Shown piece by piece: positions 11,935-22,697 of a DNA stretch of 64,000 nt. The position numbers and the translations under genes are program-made. Each line of letters opens with the position of its first letter. Position 1 is the stretch's first letter. The notes under the pieces are model-generated. The model had not been told where the DNA came from, searched no databases, and was given only the letters and a program-made list of their open reading frames with translations. The DNA comes from Populus alba (taxonomy: Eukaryota; Streptophyta; Magnoliopsida; Malpighiales; Salicaceae), in the NCBI RefSeq assembly GCF_005239225.2, contig NC_133301.1, positions 6,163,157-6,227,156 of the forward strand. The letters run 5' to 3'.

Positions 11935-12922
11935 TGATGCGAACCTCGTGATCACGTGGTCACACAACCCACACGTAAAGACACCAATTCCCGGAAAGCC
12001 AAGTAAATCAGGTTTGATAGGAGTGTGACACAAAGATAACTTGTACCTAGGCACCAACACTATTGGAAATGAAAAACCCCCGCCCAACGAATATAGATTC
12101 GCGAACGAGAAGTATAAGGATGACGCCACGAAGCCAGTTGTTCTTCGATAAGTCGTTTTCAATTCTTTAGAGAACCAAGGAAGAGAGATTATCCCACCAA
12201 CACACAAGTGCTGCAAAGAAGTTTATTGATCTAAAAATTGTGTAACCTTACATGTTTGGTTATGCCTCTATTTATACTGACTCTAGACTTAAAGAAACCC
12301 TAATGGACCCCCCTTAGGTGGACTTATATGAAGCCCACTTACAATTGACCCAAATAGGTAATAATAACCCAAAAACTAAGAAGAAAATAATAAAAATAAT
12401 AAAAATCCGAAAATTACCATCCTAAATATGCTAGAATCAAATTTGTGTTGGTGCCCCCTTTCCTTTGATGTCCTTGATTAGCTTGGATAAATTTCTCCTT
12501 TGTTGCTGATTTAATTACTTTCCTTCCTATGTTAGGAAAAGCATTAAATAGTCCTCCCCTCTTTAGGAATAAGATATGGCCAACTTCCTTACTTAATTAG
12601 GAGAATAAATTGGTGGCTTTTTATCCTTGTAGCATTAGGAAATAAAACAAGCCTAACAAGGCTGGTATTGGGCCGGACATATCAACCCCTTGTTCCACAT
12701 GAATTGGGCTCTTCTTGGACATGAACTAGATGAATTAAAGGCTGTTCTTCATGCTCCTTAAATGTCCCAAGCCCTTCTAGGTCCATCTTGCTCCATAAGT
12801 TCTGAACAAGCCCATTCAATGCTTCTTTAAGCTTCTTTGCCCTAGCTCTTGTGATTGGCCCAATTGACACCTCCAATGGATCGTTGGCATGATTACGCTT
12901 GGTGTTGGGCTGATCCCCATCA
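11935..12922 (-). repeat. 5' LTR of CRM-1
   Basis: 988 bp, bounded by tgatgcgaac and ccccatca. It carries the near-palindromic block next to the primer site (see findings) and a copy of the C-terminal pol codons. Confidence 0.92.
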
Positions 12923-14852
12923 ATCTCAATGACAAGAATAGGATTTAAAGGCATCATGTGACGTTTTGAAATAGATCCCAATTTTTGATAATTTTCATAA
13001 GTCTTGCAGAATGCATGTGAGTCCTTGAACATGGTGGGCTAGTAAAATCCACTTTGTAAGATTTTGGCAGTTGTCTTTCTTGATGAGAAATGACCCCCAC
13101 ATGCCTCAGAATGAAAAAATTTAATGACATTACTTACCTCATTGTCAGGAATGCATCTTCAAAATATTTGATCAAGACAATATTTGAATAAATAAGGGTC
13201 ATCCCAATAAAAGTTCTTCACTTCGTTCAAGAACTTTCTTTTGTCTTGGGTACTCCAATGAGTTGGCAATTGTCTTGAAACAAGAAAATTAACAATATTA
13301 GCAAACCAAGGCATCGTAGAAACGGAAAGTAAAAATTCATCGGGAAAGTAGTCATCGATTGGTGTGATGTCAGATTTCGAATTTGTTGTCAATCTTAACA
13401 AATGATCTGCAACAACATTTTCGGTGCCTTTCTTGTCTTTGATTGTGATATCAAATTCTTGAAGTAACAAAATCCACCGCACCAATCTAGTCTTAGAATC
13501 TTTCTTAGAAAGAAGATATTTCAATGCTGCATGATCACTAAAAACAACAACAGGTGAGCCAACAAGATAAGATCTGAATTTATCACAAGCAAATACTACT
13601 GCAAGTAATTCTTTTTCAGTGGTGGTGTAATTCATTTGAGCACTATTGAAAGTTTTACTTGCATAGTAAATCACATAAGGTTTCTTATCTTTTCTTTGTC
13701 CCAAGACAGCACCCACGGCATAATTACTAGCGTCACACATTATTTCAAAAGGTAATGACTAATCAAGAGGTTGAATGACAGGAGCAGAAGTAAGCAAGTT
13801 TTTAAGTTTAACAAAGGCTTCTTCACAATGTTCAGTCCATTCAAAAATATTATCCTTTGTTAGAAGGTTACTCAAGGGCTTAGATATTACACTAAAATCT
13901 TTGATGAACCTTCTGTAAAAACCAGCATGTCCTAAGAATGATTTAACATCCTTAACAGATTTTGGTGTTGGTAAGTTGGCAATTATCTTGATTTTAGATT
14001 TATCAACCTCAATTCCTTTCGATGAAACGATGTGATTGATACAATGCCGTTTGTTACCATAAAGTGACATTTTTCCCAATTCAGTACAAGATTCTTTTCT
14101 TCACACCTGCTCAAAACCTTTTCTAAGTTAGTCAAACAATCACCAAATGAATCACCAAAAACAGAAAAATCATCCATAAAAATCTCAAGAAAACATTCAA
14201 CCATATCACTGAATATGCTAAGCATGCATCTTTGAAACGTGACTGGTGCATTACATAATCCAAAAGGCATCCTTCGATATGCAAAAGTACCAAATGGACA
14301 TGTGAAAGTAGTCTTCTCTTGCTCTTCCAATGCAATTTCAATTTGATTGTAACCTGAATAGCCATCTAGGAAACAATAAAATTCATGACCTGCAACTCTT
14401 TCTAGGATTTGATCCATGAAAGGTAAAGGGAAATGATTTTTTCTAGTCATTGAATTAAGTTTCCTATAGTTAATGCACATGCGCCAACCAGTAACAGTCC
14501 TAGTTGGAATTAACTCATTTTTCTCATTTGTTATCACAGTGACTCCAGACTTTTTGGGTACAACTTGGGTAGGACTTACCCATTTGCTGTCAGAAATAGG
14601 ATAAATGATTCCATTATCTAGAAGCTTAATGACTTCATTTTTCACTACTTCTTTCATATTAGGATTAAGCCTTCATTGCATTTCTCTAGAGGGTTTAGCA
14701 TTTTCCTCCAAATAAATCCTATGTGTGCAAATCAAAGGGCTAATTCCTTTTATGTCAGCTATGGTCCATCCTAATGCATTTTCAGAGTCTGTAATAACTT
14801 ACCTTCTTGATGTGCATTAAGTTTGGAAGAGATTATTACCGGAAAAGTTTCA
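12923..14852 (-). pseudogene. Athila-B pol: reverse transcriptase, RNase H, integrase N-terminus
   Basis: Minus-strand order: reverse transcriptase (13759-14800; SKWVSPTQVVPKKSG, GWRMCINYRKLN, catalytic IFMDDFSVFG), RNase H (13159-13740; [26 protein letters not shown]), and the integrase zinc-binding domain (HSEACG... YENYQK, ~12930-13150), which would continue at 5228 if CRM-1 were removed. A frameshift at ~14040 separates the RT palm from the thumb/connection, and nonsense codons occur in the zinc-finger region. The 5' side ends at ~14852, where an unrelated LTR fragment begins, so protease and gag are absent. Confidence 0.87.
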
Positions 14853-15403
14853 AAATCCTTTTCTTATAAGGATTCCTTATTCATCCTAACTACACAAGGA
14901 AAGAAGGGCTGGTGGTATTTAATGACAGATTAGTTATTTTTATTATTTTCTTTAATGTTTGGTCTTAATTAAAACTTTGTTTTGAGCTAGGGTCCAAGGC
15001 TTGTTTGGATCAGGTTATGGGCTTTTTCAGTTTAGAGTTTTGGGCCAGTTTTGAGTGGACCTCATATAAGTCCACATAAGGGGTCCATTAGGGTTAACTT
15101 TTCAAGAACTATTTAAACTCATGTAAGCCACAATTTCGGCAGCTTTGATGATTATTATTCTGAATTTTTCAGTTTTAACGTGTGAGAGTGATTCTTGCAT
15201 TCTTCAGTTCCTGAACGAACTGAATCTGACTTATTGAAGATTAACTGGCTTTGTGGCGTCATTCTACTCATTCCAATAGTGTTGGTGCCTTGGGGCAGGT
15301 TTCCATTGTGTCGCACTCATATCAGACCTATTTCGGCTTTCCGGGATTAGATCTCAATCTTGATTGTGGGTTGCGTGACCACGTGATCACGAGGTTCGCA
15401 TCA
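14853..15403 (+). repeat. CRM-type LTR fragment fused into Athila-B
   Basis: Plus-strand 3' part of a CRM-type LTR, ending gaggttcgcatca at 15403. It matches 44830-45284, and its 5' portion resembles the older LTR at 47382-48320. Neither a primer site nor the start of the LTR is present. On both sides it joins Athila-B sequence abruptly. Confidence 0.85.
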
Positions 15404-16359
15404 AGAAATTAATGAGAACTTTGAGATGAAAGATTAATGTAAGGATTAAACAACGATAAAAATAAATGTCAAGGTTAGAGGATCCACTAATGGTACTTCA
15501 AACAAGTATAGTATAAACTCTTATTACTCAATTGGAAAACACACATAAAGGAGGTTCCAATCAGATTATAAATTGTTAACATGATTACATTAGTTATCTT
15601 ATTCGAATAAAGCTAATACTTGTAAATGTTGGCAGTCATTCATGATTATAACTTATGTTAACAACAAATCAAGTTCCTTTCATAGCTCAGGTGTCGGTTA
15701 TACCATACAGTATGGGCTATGAAAGTGCCAAGTACTTGTTGTACCAAGTGTTATACAACATAAATCTAGATTAACCATTTAACAAGCAAAGTATTAAAAG
15801 TGAACAAGATAACAAATATAAAACATGTTAGTATCCAACGTTAAGGTCCATGTTAAGTTTATATTATACTTATTCTTACACCATTAGGGTACCCTTTTCA
15901 CCTTGACATAATTAACTTAGCTAAACATAATGAAAGAAAGAAACATAAATGAACAAGATAAGAACATAAATGAGAAAGAAGTTAACTAAGTAAAGGAAAG
16001 GAAATGAAGTGCATAAACTTGATATTAATGAAAGAAAAACATAAGCAATACAAAGAGAGAAAGCAAGAGCGTGATCTTGATCTGGAAACCAAGATGCCTC
16101 AATACATGGTAAGTGCCTCCTTTTATACGCCAAAATTTGGAACTATTGATTTGTTGACTAATTGATGAGTGGGTGGCCACATCTTGACTTGGTAACAATC
16201 CTTATCTTCTTGTCTGAATAAGACGTCATTGCTAACATCATAATTTTCCCAGAATCCTCAGGAATGTTCTAGGAAATTGTCTCAGCTTTCCAACAAAAAA
16301 AAGATGAGGTCATTTGGACTTCTAGAACTCAAGATATGGGCTGAACACTAAATAGTGTC
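15404..16359 (-). repeat. Truncated 5' LTR of Athila-B
   Basis: Minus-strand LTR segment matching 34690-35560 of Athila-D. Both ends are lost: it begins at agaaattaatgag and stops at aatagtgtc, next to satellite sequence. The LTR TATA region is mutated (ttttatacgcc in reverse). Confidence 0.87.
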
Positions 16360-16873
16360 GAATCTAAACCTTTTGAGCCGGTACTCGGGTATGTCGTTGG
16401 CATTGCCGGACCGGAGGTCATCGTCGTATAGTAGCAATTTCACGCTGCTCCATGGAAAACAACCTACGAAAACTCATCAAAACATTTGAGCGCGATCTAG
16501 CGGTCGAATGTAAAGTTATGGACCTTTTGAGCCGGTACTCGGGTCTGTCGGTGGCATCGCCCCACAATAGGTCATCGTCGTGGACTAGCAATTCCACTCT
16601 ACTCCATGGAAAAAAGCCTATGAAAACTCATCAAAACATTTCAGCGTGATCTAATGGTCGGATCTAAAGTTAGGGACCTTTTGAGCCGATACTCGGGTCT
16701 TTTCGGTGGTATCTCCCGACCGGACGTCATCGTCGCGGACTAGCGATTGCACACTACTCAATGGAAAACAGCCACCAAAAACTCATCACAACATTTGAGC
16801 GCGATCCAACAGTCGGATCTAAAGTAATGGACGTTTTGAGCCAGTACTCGGGTCTGTCGGTTGCATCGCCCCA
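16360..16873. repeat. 154-bp satellite, left part of array
   Basis: About 3.3 monomers of the same satellite as 25462-34372, separated from it only by the Athila-C insertion. The last five bases, CCCCA (16869-16873), are the target-site duplication. Confidence 0.93.
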
Positions 16874-18477
16874 TGATTAGTACTTAAAAGTGCATGTTTA
16901 TCAAGGTTTTATATCATCATTTTGCACTTGAAGTATCAATAACTCCTTAACTAAAGCATGTTTTATAATAACAAGTTTGATATTATAAGATACCTTAATT
17001 TATGGTAAATGCTCATTTTAAATGCAGGACTATCACATAAATAAAAGGATTGATTGATGAGTTTAAGCATTGAAAGTTAAAGGACAAAGAGATGGCCAAA
17101 CTTAGAAAAGAGATGTCGGTGCAGTCCAAACCGGAACAGTGCTCGGTAATTGGCTCATATCTGGAGCTCTAGATCTCGGATTTAGGTCCATTTTATATGG
17201 ATGGAAAGGTAAAACATAGGCCTACAACTTTCATTTGGACACCAAGATCTAAGAAGGCCGTTTTCAAGTCCAAAATATAGGAACAACGAAGAAGTCCGAA
17301 GCTGTCCTGCAGCCCAGACACTATTTAGTGTTCAGCCCATATCTTGAGTTCTAGAAGTCCAAATGACCTCATCTTTTTTTCGTTGGAAAGCTGAGACAAT
17401 TTCCTAGAACATGCCTGAGGATTCTGGGCAAATTATGATGTTAGCAATGACGTCTTGTTCAGACAAGAAGATAAGGATTGTTATCAAGTCAAGATATGGC
17501 CACCCACTCATCAATTAGTCAACAAATCAATAGTTTCAAATTTTGGCCTATAAAAGGAGGCACTTACCATGTATTGAGGCATCTTGGTTTTCAGATCAAG
17601 ATCATGCTCTTGCTTTCTCTCTTTGTATTGCTTATGTCTTGCTTTCATTAATATCAAGTTTATGCATTTCATTTCCTTTCCTTAGTTCTCATTTATGTTC
17701 TTATCTTGTTCATTTATATTTCTTTCTTTCATTATGTTCAGCTAAGTTAATTATGTCAAGGTGAAAAGGGTACACTAATGGTGTAAGAATAAGTATAATA
17801 TAAACTTAACATGGACCTTAACGTTGGATACTAACATGTTTTATATTTGTTATCTTGTTCACTTTTAATACTTTGCTTGTTAAATGGTTAATCTAGATTT
17901 ATGTTGTATAACACTTGGTACAACAAATACTTGGCACTTTCATAGCCCATACTGTATGGTATAACCGACACCTGAGCTATGAAAGGAACTTGATTTGTTG
18001 TTAACATAAGTTATAATCATGAATGCCTGCCAACATTTACAAGTATTAGCTTTATTCGAATAAGATAACTAATGTAATCATGTTAACAATTTATAATCTG
18101 ATTGGAACCTCCTTTATGTGTGGTTTCAATTGAGTAATAAGAGTTTATATTATACTTGTTTGAAGTACCATTAGTGGATCCTCTAACCTTGACATTTATT
18201 TTTATCGTTGTTTAATCCTTACATTAATCTTCCAACTCAATGTTCTCATTAATTTCTTCCTTCTCTTCTTTATTGTTATTATTATTATTATTATTATTAC
18301 TATTACTACTACTACTTATCGTTAATATTATTATTGTTGTCGTTGTTGTTGTTATTGTGTTTGTATTTATAATTTATACAATTAACCTCTCTGTGGTTCG
18401 ACCCCGGTCTTGCCGGGTTATTTATTACTTCGACACTCCTGCACTTGGGAGAAGACATCAAGCTTTTGGTCGTGTCA
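16874..18477 (+). repeat. 5' LTR of Athila-C
   Basis: 1604 bp, TG...CA ends (tgattagtac...tcgtgtca). Its 3' part holds a trinucleotide-rich tract (18270-18355) and a GC-rich hairpin CCCGG-TCTTG-CCGGG near 18403-18417. Confidence 0.95.
17549..17556 (+). promoter_or_regulatory. LTR TATA box
   Basis: TATAAAAG in the context ggccTATAAAAGgagg, conserved in the 3' LTR at 24520-24527 and, in reverse, in Athila-B and Athila-D LTRs. It is the likely Pol II promoter for the genomic RNA; transcription would start ~30 bp downstream. Confidence 0.7.
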
Positions 18478-18483
18478 AGTTTT

Positions 18484-18500
18484 TGGCGCCGTTGCCGGGG
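18484..18500 (+). other. Primer binding site, tRNA-Asp (Athila-C)
   Basis: TGGCGCCGTTGCCGGGG, complementary to the 3' end of plant tRNA-Asp (CCCCGGCAACGGCGCCA), six bases after the 5' LTR. This primer is usual for the Athila lineage. Confidence 0.93.
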
Positions 18501-18704
18501 AGGTAAATTCTTGTATAAATTATAATATTTATTTTATTTTCTCTTTTCACTTTTAATTTTATTTAACTTTTGTTTCTTTTGTTTTCTTTTTTATTCTCTT
18601 TTCTTTTCTTCCTTTTATTCTCTTTTTTTTACACGTGCATGAGAGTTTGGTCACGTACATTAAGTGGTCGACTTTGTAGGGTATCTTCATCATTTTCAGA
18701 AAAT

Positions 18705-21548
18705 ATGGCCGAAGAAGATAATCAATCGCTTCATAATGAGAATAATGAGAATAACCGTATGAGAACACTTAGAGATCACATGAATCCCACAAGAACAAGT
18801 GCACCCTCATGCATAGTTTTCCCTCCTGATGCATCTCATTTTAATTTTAAGTCAGGCATTATTCAAACTTTTTACCATCTTTTTCATGGCTTAGACTTAG
18901 AAAATCCATACTTGCATTTAAGGGAATTTGAGGAGGTCTGTAATACCTATAATGACTCAAATTGTAGCATGAACACCATTCGATTAAAGCTTTTTCCTTT
19001 TTCATTAAAAGATAAAGCTAAAACATGGCTACAAAATTTGAGACCAGGATCCATTCGTGCTTGAGATGATATGCAACAACAATTTTTAAAGAAGTTTTTT
19101 CCGTCTCATAGAACAAACTCTTTCAAAAGACAAATCATCACTTTCACTCAAAAGTCAGGAGAAACATTTTACCAATGTTGGGATAGGTATCGAGATTTGC
19201 TTAATACTTGCCCACATCATGGTTTTGAAACATGGAGATTGGTTTCACATTTTTATGAAGGTTTAACACCTAGAGATAGGCAAATGGTTGAATTGATGTG
19301 CAATGGAACCTTTGAAGATAAAGACCCTAATGAAGCAATGGAGTACCTAGACTTGCTAACCGAAAATGCTCAAAATTGGGACACCACAGGTACTTATGAG
19401 GCACCAAGTAAAACTCAACCTCATACATCTAGTGGAGGTATGCACAACCTTAGGGAAGATCATGACCTTCAAGCCAAGTTTGCATCTTTAGCTAGAAAAG
19501 TCGAAGCACTTGAATTAAAAAAGAGTGGTCAATTAAAATCTGTTCAGGACATTGTGTGTCAAATTTGTGAAACCAAGGAACACTCAACAAATGATTGTCC
19601 AACTTTGCCTTCTTTTAAGGAATGCCTCCATGAACAAGCCCATGCTTTAAACAATTTCCAAAGACCCAACCATAACCCATACTCACAAACGTATAACCCT
19701 GGTTGGAGAAATCACCTAAATTTCAGTTGGAAGAGTGATAGCAACAATGCACAAACTTCACAGCCACCATTTCAAGCACACCATAATTTTCAAAATTCTC
19801 ATGGATATGCACCTCCTTATGCTCCACCTCCTAGAAGAAATTTTGAGGAAACATTGCATGCATTCATTGAAAAGCAGGAGACAATCAACACTCAACTTGC
19901 TCAAAGCATGACCGATTTTAAAGATGCTCTTGCAAAATTAACATCTGCTCTCAGTTTCCAAGAGAAAGGTAAGTTTCCATCTCAACCACAACAAAATCCA
20001 AAGGGGCAATACAATGCAAATGCAAGTAGTTCTGGAAGCCAACATATGGATCAAGTCAAATCAGTCATCACTCTTCGTAGTGGTAAGGTTATTGAAAAAC
20101 CCATTCTTGAACCTTGTGAGAAAGATGATGAGTCTATCTCTGAGGGTAAGGAAGGGGTTGAACCTGAACATTGCAAAGAAAAGGCTGATTCCCCGCCAAC
20201 ACTTCCATTTCCTCATGCCATGACCAAACAAAGGAAAGTCAATCACAACTCTGAAATCTTTGAAACTTTCAAACATGTAAGGATCAATATACCTTTGTTA
20301 GATGCTATTAAACAGGTTCCTTCCTATGCTAAATTTTTGAAAGATCTGTGCACCGTGAAGAGAAAACTGAATGTGAAAAAGAAAGCCTTTTTAGCCGAAC
20401 AAGTAAGTGCCATTCTTCAGAACAATAATGCTTTGAAATATAAAGACCCTGGTTGTCCTACAATTTCTTGCTTTATTGGAGAACATAAAATTGAAAGAGC
20501 CTTACTTGATCTTGGAGCTAGTGTGAATTTACTTCCATATTCAGTCTTTCAAAGTCTCAATCTAGGTGAGTTAAAACCAACTTCTGTAACTCTTTTACTC
20601 GCCGATAGATCTGTAAAAGTTCCTAGAGGAATAATCGAAGATGTGTTAGTACAAGTCGATAAATTCATTTATCCTGTGGATTTTATTGTCTTGGACACGC
20701 AACCTGTTGAAGCATGTAATTCATTTCCTATTATTTTAGGACGTCCGTTTCTTGCAACTTCTAATGCATTGATTAATTGTAGGAATGGACTCATGAAGTT
20801 ATCTTTTGGAAACATGACATTGGAGATGAATATTTTCAACATTTGCAAGCAACCTGGAGATGATAATGATTTACAAGAAGTAGATCTTATTGAAGAATTA
20901 GTTCATGATCAACTTGAATCTACTTTGAGTAAAATTGAGTTGGATGAATCTGAAGATTTGCAAATGATTTATTCTCAGGAAGAAATCATATATGAAAAAG
21001 GCACCAAAAATATTGATGCTGATCTTGTGTCAAAAGTGACAACAGATTTGACATCTGACATCCCACCAATCGATGATTACTCTCCTGACAAATCTTTACT
21101 TTCTCTTAGTTCAATGCCTTGGTTTGCTAAAAATATCAATTTTCTTGCAACAGGAGATTTGCCAGCTCACTTGAGTATCAAAGACAAAGGAAAGTTTTTG
21201 AATGAAGTGAAGAACTTTTATTTGGATGACCCTTACTTATTCAAAAATTATCCTGATCAAATATTTCAAAGATACATTCCCGACAATGAGGTAAGTAGTG
21301 TCATTAAACTTTGTCATTCTGAGGCATGTGGGAGTCATTTCTCGTCGAAAAGGACGATTGTAAAAATCTTACAATCTGGATTCTATTGGCCCACCATGTT
21401 CAAAGACACACATGTGTTCTGGAAAACTTGTGAAAATTGTCAAAAGTCAGGATTTATTTCAAGACATAAGGAATCTTTAGATAATCTTTTATTGACTTTT
21501 GCAACATATCTTGGTGGCAATGTGCATTGTGCATTTCATGACTTATGA
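18705..21548 (+). pseudogene. Athila-C gag-protease fused in frame to RNase H tail and integrase N-terminus
   Basis: Starts at ATG 18705 (MAEEDNQSLHN). One TGA at 19062-19064 replaces the Trp codon seen in Athila-D; after it 825 codons are open to 21548. Numbering from 19071: gag capsid region, zinc knuckle C-x2-C-x4-H-x4-C (residues 163-176, CQICETKEHSTNDC), a Pro/Gln-rich linker, and an aspartic protease with LLDLGAS (Asp ~480). Around residue 640 the frame jumps to the end of RNase H (KGTKNIDADL), then to the integrase zinc finger (HSEACGSHF... CENCQK) and then to ORF-X sequence. RT, most of RNase H and the DDE core are gone, yet the reading frame is kept across both deletions. With the single TGA suppressed or absent, this would give a Gag-protease polyprotein. 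Confidence 0.85.
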
Positions 21549-21659
21549 CTCCATTTTCCTAAAGAACATGCTTGACTTAGTCTTGGGAATCTGACTAAAA
21601 ACGACCCTGTTTGCCAGTTTTTAAGAAAACTGGATGGGAAGCCTATCCCCGACCCATAG
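21463..21659 (+). pseudogene. ORF-X remnant (C-terminal third)
   Basis: Matches the C-terminal part of 3565-4113 (KESLDNLLLTF ... DPVCQFLRKLDGKPIPDP, TAG at 21657). The first part, including the cysteine cluster, is deleted, and a frameshift lies near 21545. Confidence 0.75.
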
Positions 21660-21910
21660 AGGGCGTTTAAGCCGTTCTTGGACGTAAAACCAAGGGAAGA
21701 TGTGAGCCACAATCACAACTACCTGTACATACACATGCTTTTTCAAAATAAATAATTAATAAAGAGAGAGAGAGAGAGAGTGTGAGACTATAACTGGCCT
21801 ACATATAGGTGGTATGATTGCATTTTCACTTTTTCATCTATAAAGTCTTCTCTTCCTTCCCTTCATTTCTACTCATCCCATACATTCATCAAATATAGAA
21901 GTGTGTAGAA
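21660..21910 (+). promoter_or_regulatory. Putative internal promoter and leader of LOG
   Basis: TATAAA at 21839-21844 lies 67 bp before the LOG start codon and is followed by a pyrimidine-rich stretch (cttctcttccttccc) with no ATG before 21911. A (GA)n run is at ~21763-21780. The TATAAA is kept in Athila-B; Athila-D has TATTAAA. Arrangement and spacing fit a plant Pol II core promoter. This is inference from sequence only. Confidence 0.5.
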
Positions 21911-22564
21911 ATGGCAGGTTCCTCAAGTCATCACATAAAAAATATTTGTGTTTTCGGTGGATCCAGTCCTGGGAAAGAAAAAGAGTTTTTAGAATCAACA
22001 AATCATCTTGGTCGGGTACTAGCTGAGAGAAAGATTCATTTAGTGTATGGGGGAGGTAGCCTTGGGTTAATGGGAGGTGTGTCAATGGCTGCATTTTTGG
22101 GAGGCAGTCAAGTTTTGGGGGTTGTCCCCAAAGCTTTAGCAAATGGGGACATCATTGGAAAAACAATTGGAGAAGAACTACAGGTCCCAACAATGTCTAA
22201 CCGACTGAATAACATGTTTAACCATGCTGATGTTTTCATTGCCTTACCAGGTGGTCTGGGCACATTGGAAGAGATCTTTCATATTTCATCTTGGGCCCAA
22301 CTGCACATTCACCATAAACCTATAGGTTTGTTAAATGTTAATGGTTTTTATGATAAGTTGCTGTCTTTCCTTGATCAAGCTGTGGAACAAGAATTTCTAA
22401 CATCTTCGGCACGACAAATCATAATCTTTGCTGCTACTGCTGAACAATTGATTGACCAACTACAATCTTTCATCCCTGTCATTGATCCCTGCATGAGTCG
22501 CCTAGATTGGTCAACTAAGGAAAGCCGTAAAAAGCTTAGATTAGATTTGAGCCTTCATCTGTGA
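21911..22564 (+). CDS. LOG-like: LOG-type cytokinin riboside 5'-monophosphate phosphoribohydrolase, intact, carried by Athila-C
   Basis: 217-codon uninterrupted ORF, close to the usual 200-245 aa of plant LOG proteins. Motifs in order: KNICVFGGSSPGK (10-22), nucleotide/phosphate-binding YGGGSLGLMGG (46-56), conserved Arg98 (TMSNRLNNMF), PGGLGTLEE (113-121) with Glu121, WAQLHIHHKPIGLLNVNGFY (118-140 region) and a basic C-terminus. The Arg and Glu match the catalytic pair of the family. Members cleave N6-substituted cytokinin riboside monophosphates to the active free base and ribose 5-phosphate in the cytosol. Plant LOG genes normally have several introns; this copy has none, so it was probably captured from RNA. 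The start is the first ATG after the TATA box and is conserved in Athila-B and Athila-D. It lies where Athila elements have an env-like ORF. An unusual point is GGSS in place of the common CGSS near the N-terminus. Activity is not proven. Confidence 0.93.
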   Translation: MAGSSSHHIKNICVFGGSSPGKEKEFLESTNHLGRVLAERKIHLVYGGGSLGLMGGVSMAAFLGGSQVLGVVPKALANGDIIGKTIGEELQVPTMSNRLNNMFNHADVFIALPGGLGTLEEIFHISSWAQLHIHHKPIGLLNVNGFYDKLLSFLDQAVEQEFLTSSARQIIIFAATAEQLIDQLQSFIPVIDPCMSRLDWSTKESRKKLRLDLSLHL

Positions 22565-22697
22565 AACCTTATGTCTTTTGGTTTTATTAATAGCATATTA
22601 TTTTGTTACTTCTTATGTTTGTTTAAGTGTGTTTCAGGTTTGTCATTGTTCGTTGTTTCAGGTGATGTCTTCTATACTCTATCTTTCTACCTTCGAA

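Larger units (their letters stand above)
5229..12922 (-). mobile_element. CRM-like Ty3/gypsy chromovirus (CRM-1), complete but mutated
   Basis: Complete 7.7-kb element: LTRs at 5229-6206 and 11935-12922, primer site for initiator tRNA-Met, gag, protease, reverse transcriptase, RNase H and integrase. The flanking pentanucleotide ATCTC (5224-5228 and 12923-12927) is a target-site duplication. It shows that the element inserted into the integrase gene of Athila-B. By eye the LTRs differ by roughly 17 substitutions plus an 11-bp indel, so the insertion is moderately old. The pol sequence and a pol frame that runs into the 3' LTR point to the CRM (centromeric) clade; Reina is the alternative. Confidence 0.9.
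661..16359 (-). mobile_element. Athila-like LTR retrotransposon carrying LOG (Athila-B), decayed and interrupted
   Basis: Minus-strand element read from high to low coordinates: 5' LTR remnant (15404-16359), a gap where gag, protease and the primer site should be, reverse transcriptase and RNase H (13159-14852), integrase split by CRM-1, ORF-X, LOG, two RNA modules, polypurine tract (1438-1452, reverse complement) and a 3' LTR remnant (661-1437). Reverse transcriptase and integrase are of the Athila type (FMDD catalytic box; PLPF and CFLDGYSGYNQI-like motifs). Both LTRs are truncated, so no target duplication can be seen. The LOG gene sits where Athila elements usually carry an env-like ORF. 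Non-coding between LOG and the LTR: 1453-2660. Confidence 0.85.

Noticed and set aside
17543..17764. Repeated 70-codon ORF in every Athila LTR (also 24514, 15921, 35157)
   Set aside because: It overlaps the LTR TATA box and would begin upstream of the transcription start; its recurrence follows from LTR identity.
18395..18420. A tRNA gene in the Athila LTR
   Set aside because: Only a T-arm/B-box-like segment is present; no acceptor, D or anticodon arms can be folded.
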